This document shows, in pieces, positions 59,507 to 64,000 of a DNA stretch of 64,000 nt. The notes below the pieces were generated by a model. That model did not search any database. It worked only from the letters and a program-made list of their open reading frames with translations, and was not told where the DNA came from. The stretch is from Amaurobius ferox (Eukaryota; Arthropoda; Arachnida; Araneae; Amaurobiidae): NCBI GenBank assembly GCA_951213105.1, contig OX578133.1:143523051-143587050 (forward strand). The letters are read 5' to 3'. The number at the start of each line of letters is the position of its first letter. Position 1 is the stretch's first letter. The translations under genes and the position numbers were made by a program.

Positions 59507-59782
59507 TCAAACAATCGAGGTACCTCGCTGGAACTTGAGTAACGAAATGAATCGATCTTTCTGACTGATGGGCGCTCGTGGGTGTGTCCGAGAAGAAAGG
59601 GGGGTCGCCATAATTTCACATTTTTTTTGTAGACAAGCGAGTCCGGTTCTATCTGGTTCGTTGACGTTTAAGGAAATAGCGGGCGGGTGTGGTGGACTGA
59701 CGGCAGCAGTATTGACCCACATCGACCGCCACCTAATCACGGGCTGAATTATTTTATACGCCACCAAATGGCCGAATGGCAC
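59507..59782 (-). other. Unrecognised G+C-rich open stretch, 91 codons
   Basis: The minus strand is open for 91 codons in a block far richer in G+C than its surroundings (59515-59800), with the pieces MPFGHLVAYKIIQPVIRWRS and ACLQKKCEIMATPLSSRTHP. No domain is recognised. The compositional break suggests an inserted element or an exon rather than chance. Confidence 0.3.
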
Positions 59783-59895
59783 GGTATGTTTGTCTGTGGT
59801 GAACGTATAGACTGTAGGCTAAACCAATGAGTTTCAACTACAAATGTCGTAAACGGATTGATTCTACAAATTTCTTCCGTGGATAACAAAATATG

Positions 59896-60480
59896 TAACT
59901 GTTATTTTCTAGGTCTTCCGCGTAATTTAAATATTATCAAAGTAAAAATGAAAAATTTATTTTCATGCTTTCAAGATTTTATACATCTTGAAAATTAAAA
60001 ACTACAATAACTAGAAAAAATATTGTAATTTTTAAATTCCTTCCCTATATTGCTATTTACTTGCAAATTAATTGACTGTTATTTTCTAAACATTTCACAC
60101 ATTTTAAATATTATCAATGAAATAATTATAATTTTATTTTTAATTTTAACTTCAAAACATACAAATAAAATTAAGAACTACGTTGCTTCAAATTTTTTGA
60201 ATATCGAAAAAAGCAAAAACTATGTTAGGGAAATATAAGAAACTTCTAATTGCTTTCTTTTATTGCTAATTAATAATAAAATGAACTCTTTCTTTCTAAT
60301 TCTCCCACGTAATTTAAAAATCATCACTGAAAACATTTAAATTTAATTTTTTTAATTTTAAATTTTAAACATAGAAATATATACCATATAACTATCGTTC
60401 CATCAAGTTTTTTTGACATCAAGAAAAGTAAAAACTTGGAAATTTCAAATTACTTCCCCATATTGCTGTTTAATAATTCG
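59896..60480. repeat. Diverged tandem triplicate, period about 190
   Basis: Units start near 59896, 60076 and 60283. Shared blocks are TTATTTTCTA, C.CGTAATTTAAA.ATTATCA-type and, at the unit ends, TTCC.TATATTGCTATTTA-type sequence. The copies are strongly diverged and A+T-rich. Confidence 0.6.
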
Positions 60481-62714
60481 TAACTCTTTAGCTTAGAAAT
60501 AGACAACAAAATAATTGTTCTAAAAAAGTATTAGGTTTCCATTTAGGATCAAAACTGAGTAATGTTTTTGCGTTTAACATAAATATAATGTTACTTCTCC
60601 TTTCAAAATGCAATTAAAAAAATTGCCATTGTTTCAAACAAGATATTTATACTGTTAAACTAATTTAATTTGTAAACACGTGAAGAAATAAAATTCCCTC
60701 AAGATAATTTAGTGTCACTGCCTTAAAACTTATTTTGTGGTTGTAAGAACTTTTGAACTGAAAATATTGCACTTGTGTGATTTTGAATGGACATTTGGTA
60801 AAGAAAATATTTAAAAAATTTATTCTAACAATTTTTTCTTATAGTTTCTTTAGATTGAGCATTTTCACAAACCGGCAAAAATACTCCAAGGACCGACACC
60901 GATCTGCAAACCAGTGGTTATGAAGTATTGGGGATGAATAAGGTGATATGAATGCAGAACGCGCGTCGGTAATCGACATGTTTTCAAATAATCTTCAAAT
61001 TTTAAATCATTAGAAATTAAATTAGTGTAGATTAAATCATTATATGATTTACCAGCAAACGATTGAAGTACCATAAATATCTACTAGTATCTATGCTCAT
61101 CAGTATTTATCTTTACTTTTATGAAAAACTATCCACTCTCATTACACAAAATAATTTTATTTTTCGCTGCATTGATGACGGGTTTATTATATTTTTTTTT
61201 TCATTCTCCACATGATTCTTTACCCACTCTTAATATTTATCAATCTAATCTTGAGTTAATACTTAATAAACCACAGCCTTCCAAATAGTGAATTATCTTT
61301 ATATCAATATTTATATACAAAATAACTCAATCAATACCACTATTTATGACAAGAGACATCAATTTCAATTTCATGTAAAATTCTTCCTTCATTATTCTTC
61401 TTGCCTTAGTAACCAAATATTTAAAATCTAACCATCAACTATTTGCTCCGAATCAAACTCTTGTATAGTAACAAGTGTATACAATCACATACTGATCATT
61501 TAAAAATGTCTTGCTCTATGTACAATTTTCCTACCTTATTTGCATATCGCAGTATTAGTACACAACACAAAATGTAGTGGAAACAACTAAAATAAAAGTT
61601 ATTGTTATTTACGTGTTGTATTTTTATTAATTATGGGTTGTTTTATGATGTTTAGTTGAATCATTTGATATAATGTCCAATTGTGTCGCTTCTCTATAGA
61701 TCTGGCTTCTTCCGTTGTTGGGCACAGATTGTATAATTTTAACTACGTGTTTTATGCAATCATAGAAACACGGATTTTAGTATATCTGTCTAGAATGTAC
61801 TCCTGAAGACGCGTCTGTCAGATATACTACTCATTGATTATTTTTTTTCCAATCCTTCAATGTTCTACTTTTCCTGCCCTCTCACGTTACTTTTTCATAT
61901 CATCATCTATTAACTAATGAAGGTTGAATTCCATGCGCGTTATTATATGACCCCCGATTTGATATTGTATTCACAGATATTGCTCTGATCTGTATACACT
62001 ATGCATGTATTCCTATACATTTTATTTTTATCATTTCAATTACATATATATATATATAGATTCTTACAACTTCACTATCATAAAGCTACTATCATATCAA
62101 TCTTGTAATTCTATTCAAATGTTTAGAAACATTGTTTTAAACCAACTATTTCGAATACATCGACTTTCTGATCCTCAGTTTCACTTTCTCCACATCAGAA
62201 TAATACACTGGTGAATACACTGGTGGCGGGAAAATCTCAACCTTAAAGTTAATATCATGGTGTTGGCAGATTCTATCTAGAACCCCGTGTATTATCATTG
62301 TTAAAATAAGATGCATTTACGCAATAATTAATTGTTGTAGCTGACTTTCAAACAATGCCTCGTTTAATCCAGGGCAGAATTTTTACAGTATACAATTAGA
62401 GATATTTTAAACCTCTAAAGATCAATTTGCATTACAAGACAACGTTTTCCGTATATAAAATCCTTAACTTGGTTTTGGATCTAACTTAACTTTGTGAAGC
62501 AAAACTTCGAAAATGAACTCAGAGAAGACACTATTAATATCCATCAGAGCAAAGCACTTACCACAGCTTGAATGATTGGAAATTAAACTTTTCGTTTTTC
62601 TCCTCTAATCTCTGACGTACCATTAAACTACTAAACGGAAGTTTCACCTAAAATCTCATCAAAACGGCGATTTGCCCTGAAGAAAAAATATCTCGCCGAA
62701 AAGTCTTTTAAAAT

Positions 62715-62717
<3 letters not shown>
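60481..62717. other. A+T-rich DNA with (AT)n near 62044-62058
   Basis: No gene recognised. Short open stretches at 60865-61074 (minus) and 62005-62214 (plus) have no motif. Confidence 0.4.

Positions 62718-62761
<44 letters not shown>
62718..62761. repeat. T44 homopolymer
   Basis: Forty-four consecutive T residues. It could be the poly(A) tail of a young minus-strand retroposon whose body would lie to the right, or a slippage or assembly artefact. No body is recognised. Confidence 0.95.
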
Positions 62762-62766
<5 letters not shown>

Positions 62767-63084
62767 AGCCGAGCACTTAATGACAGTTTGAGAGCACTGT
62801 ATAATAAAAGACGACTAAGTATAGGGAAACGTATCTCCATTTATAAAGCACATTTCGATCGACAACGAAGTGTCGGGAGGTTTTTAATTGATGTTTAAAT
62901 ACCGGGGTTTGCCTATTTAAAGAGAAGGAAAGGATTAGGGTTTAGGAGCTGGAAACACCATTCATTTCATGAAAACACTAACTTTACTAGATGCACTATT
63001 CAACTTTTCTGCAAGAAATATTATTCAGGACTTAATTTGTGTATATATTTCATATAAAACTTTTTTTTGCTGCTATAGATAGTT

Positions 63085-63160
63085 AAATTTCTTGAAGACT
63101 CATCCGACAAAGACGGTGAGATTTCCATCCTCTACCAGCTGACCTATCTGAGCTTTGAGA
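63085..63160 (-). repeat. tRNA-like A box
   Basis: The minus strand reads ATAGGTCAGCTGGTAGAGGA, close to the D-arm of many tRNAs (TAGCTCAGCTGGTAGAG). A clear B box and cloverleaf are not found within 60 bases, so it is a relic at best. Confidence 0.35.
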
Positions 63161-63230
63161 AAATATTGCATTCTTTTCTTGCTAATTTGGGGCTCAGTTT
63201 TCTTGTAATCAAAGATAACTCTCAACTGTA

Positions 63231-64000
63231 TTTCCCATATTCCTATATGAGGGAGGCCGCTTCAACGTATCGGCGTAACTTTTTTTACTTCTACCCACCT
63301 CCTCTAAAAGGATAAATAAATATGTGGATTATCTTTCTGGGAGTTTCCACCTGAGTTCATGAACCGGTCTCTTCCAGATGACGGAAAGGAATTGTGTCTT
63401 TATGGTCTGTTTATAGACCCGTAGACGACTGGAGTCGAGACTAGGCTCTTAATATTCTGAAACCGTGCAATAGGTAATTCGACTGACATTGCTCGCTTGG
63501 TTGCGGCCTCACTGGAGGGCGGATATTCATCCCACTTCCTCCTTGTCCCTGGCGTAAACCATAACGGTCGCCTCAGAGTGTGAAGTCTAACCTGTCCTCT
63601 TCATAATCTGCTCTGGAGAGACCCTCTTTTCAGAACAGATGGGTTGCGACTACCTCGATGGTTGTGCCTCTGTACCCATGGGCCCACATATCATGTATAT
63701 TAATCTGCACATTAATGCGCAGTTAGACTCCTCGTTTCATCCAATCAAATTTCTCGTAACATGAACCGGACCCTTTGAAGTGGTGGTGTAAGACTAAATA
63801 ATAGTGATCTGAGCCTGAAACAACCGGCGGATGGGGTCTTGACTTGGTGGACCTAGGGGACTGATTCCGTCGACCACGTGATCGTAGATGTGTCATTGAT
63901 GGATGGAAAATTAGGAAACGGAGGTTTGTCTTATTTTGGAATAAGGCTTACGCCAGTCAGTCATGGAGGAACTCGTATCTAAATTGTCCTCTACATATGC
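63231..64000. other. G+C-shifted block reaching the right edge
   Basis: From about 63231 to the end of the window, base composition rises sharply and simple A+T runs almost vanish. No long open frame and no recognised domain is present. It probably belongs to a larger repeat element, for instance part of a retroelement, or to an untranslated exon. It is cut by the window edge. Confidence 0.35.

Overview
This window looks like gene-poor, A+T-rich nuclear DNA from an arthropod, probably an arachnid such as a spider. That assignment is an inference from decayed Tc1/mariner transposons, SINEs with 5S-rRNA and tRNA heads, and many minisatellites; no host marker gene confirms it. There is no prokaryotic organisation, and no open frame longer than about 180 codons. 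I recognise no intact host protein gene. The coding traces I can name are dead transposases. A few G+C-richer open stretches flanked by splice-like signals (12.2, 16.0 and 51.1 kb) are possible exons of unknown genes.

Layout. 1-9 kb: a Tc1-like pseudogene on the minus strand (1320-2411), a 441-bp element with inverted ends (4101-4541), a 31-bp minisatellite (6250-6404), an internally deleted mariner with both TTAGGTC ends (6814-7453), a small foldback (7745-7930) and a G+C-rich Helitron-like 3' end (about 8040-8376). 9-20 kb: low-complexity DNA, a complete tRNA-headed SINE with target-site duplication (14563-14875), a 750-bp foldback (15109-15856), three near-identical tandem copies of a 283-bp unit (16495-17345), a mini-SINE (18301-18365) and tRNA-like relics. 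21-27 kb: a non-autonomous DNA transposon (21552-22834) interrupted by a full 5S-headed SINE with a perfect 17-bp target duplication, then a 70-bp tandem array, a 65-bp array, duplicated segments, a near-perfect 43-bp-arm hairpin (24733-24827) and an 81-bp duplication.

27-45 kb: a relic SINE, a CT tract, paired dispersed repeats, a second Tc1-like relic (34803-35610), a third tRNA-headed SINE next to a G+C-rich foldback (37926-38628), a second mini-SINE (38942-39027), a diverged triplicate (42251-42750) and a second copy of the 21.5-kb transposon family (43248-44088). 45-64 kb: an array of TTTTACAG motifs, a third mini-SINE (48344-48428), a 234-bp tandem pair, a possible exon (51056-51222), an inverted-repeat element carrying nine 29-bp repeats (51771-52195), more diverged triplicates, a 44-base T run and a G+C-shifted block running off the right edge.

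The most interesting result is a modular retroposon system. SINEs with two different polymerase III heads, one 5S-like and one tRNA-like, share essentially the same 3' body. The terminal stem-loop of that body (about 40-60 bases) is also found alone at three places, each between perfect 12-15 bp target duplications. Two of these mini-copies keep the stem paired through compensatory changes, which argues that the RNA fold is selected, probably for recognition by a partner LINE reverse transcriptase. No LINE gene is visible in the window.
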